Both the position numbers and the translations under genes were made by a program. Under the pieces are notes generated by a model, which made no database searches, was not told where the DNA came from, and saw only the letters and a list, made by a program, of their open reading frames with translations. 5,916 nt of DNA from a bacterium UBP2_UBA4780 (GTDB lineage Bacteria > Edwardsbacteria > AC1 > EtOH8): positions 1 through 5,916 of the forward strand of contig DHHE01000125.1 in the NCBI GenBank assembly GCA_002403115.1, in the 5' to 3' direction. Shown here piece by piece: positions 5,902 through 5,916 of the stretch; the first letter of the stretch is position 1; each line of letters starts with the position of its first letter.

Positions 5902-5916
5902 GCCTAACACTGAGCG
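5902..5916 (+). other. Start of a second attC-like site (cut by window end)
   Basis: GCCTAAC (5902-5908) is an exact match to the RYYYAAC left-end box of attC sites and is followed by ACTGAGCG up to the edge. It sits downstream of the cassette ORF as the first attC does, and both share the string CTAACAC. The matching GTTRRRY-type box would lie beyond the window. Confidence 0.5.

Larger units (their letters stand above)
4119..5916 (+). mobile_element. Integron-like cassette region: recombinase remnant, att-like site and two cassettes (right end outside window)
   Basis: The order is recombinase C-terminal fragment, attI/attC-like site, ORF, attC-like site, ORF, start of another attC-like site. 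Both ORFs lie on the same strand, each begins shortly after a GTTA recombination point (27 and 48 bases), and the boxes have opposite RYYYAAC/GTTRRRY-type orientation. The DNA is AT-richer than the core genes to the left. Inferred units are cassette 1 at 4480-5160 and cassette 2 from 5161 past the right edge. An array carried by an unrelated tyrosine recombinase element is the main alternative. Confidence 0.6.

Overview
The window joins two very different kinds of DNA. Positions 1 to about 3816 are GC-rich, tightly packed core cell-envelope genes. Positions from about 4110 onward are AT-richer accessory DNA that looks like a decayed, integron-like gene-cassette array. The host is a bacterium with peptidoglycan. 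The alternative-type GlmU, the high GC and the weak Shine-Dalgarno use fit a Gram-negative of the Bacteroidetes/Chlorobi wider group or a candidate phylum, but the window does not fix the taxon.

Left part. Two minus-strand genes overlap by the four bases ATGA. The first is an alternative GlmU-type protein (sugar nucleotidyltransferase plus left-handed beta-helix acyltransferase, 418 aa). The second is a sugar-1-phosphate nucleotidyltransferase that runs off the left edge; its N-terminus resembles mannose-1-phosphate guanylyltransferases. Both would make activated sugars for envelope polymers. Divergent to them, on the plus strand, is a complete class A penicillin-binding protein of PBP1A type (706 aa). 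The 158-bp gap between the divergent genes holds two convincing sigma70-type promoters placed back to back, so precursor supply and peptidoglycan polymerisation start from one shared control region.

Middle part (3817-4118). There is no gene here. It holds degenerate copies of a short repeat beginning TGTCAYCCYGRGA and then a strong rho-independent terminator, and it marks the change from core to accessory DNA.

Right part. Just past the terminator lies the C-terminal catalytic piece of a tyrosine recombinase; the N-terminal two thirds are missing. It is followed by an attI/attC-like site with inverted GCTAAC and GTTAGC boxes, an unrecognised 185-aa ORF, a well-formed attC-like hairpin site, a pRiA4b ORF-3 family gene (197 aa), and a fresh GCCTAAC box only 9 bases from the right edge. 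The spacing is that of two successive gene cassettes, one ORF per recombination site. The integron reading is an inference from site architecture. It makes a direct prediction about the sequence just beyond the right edge.
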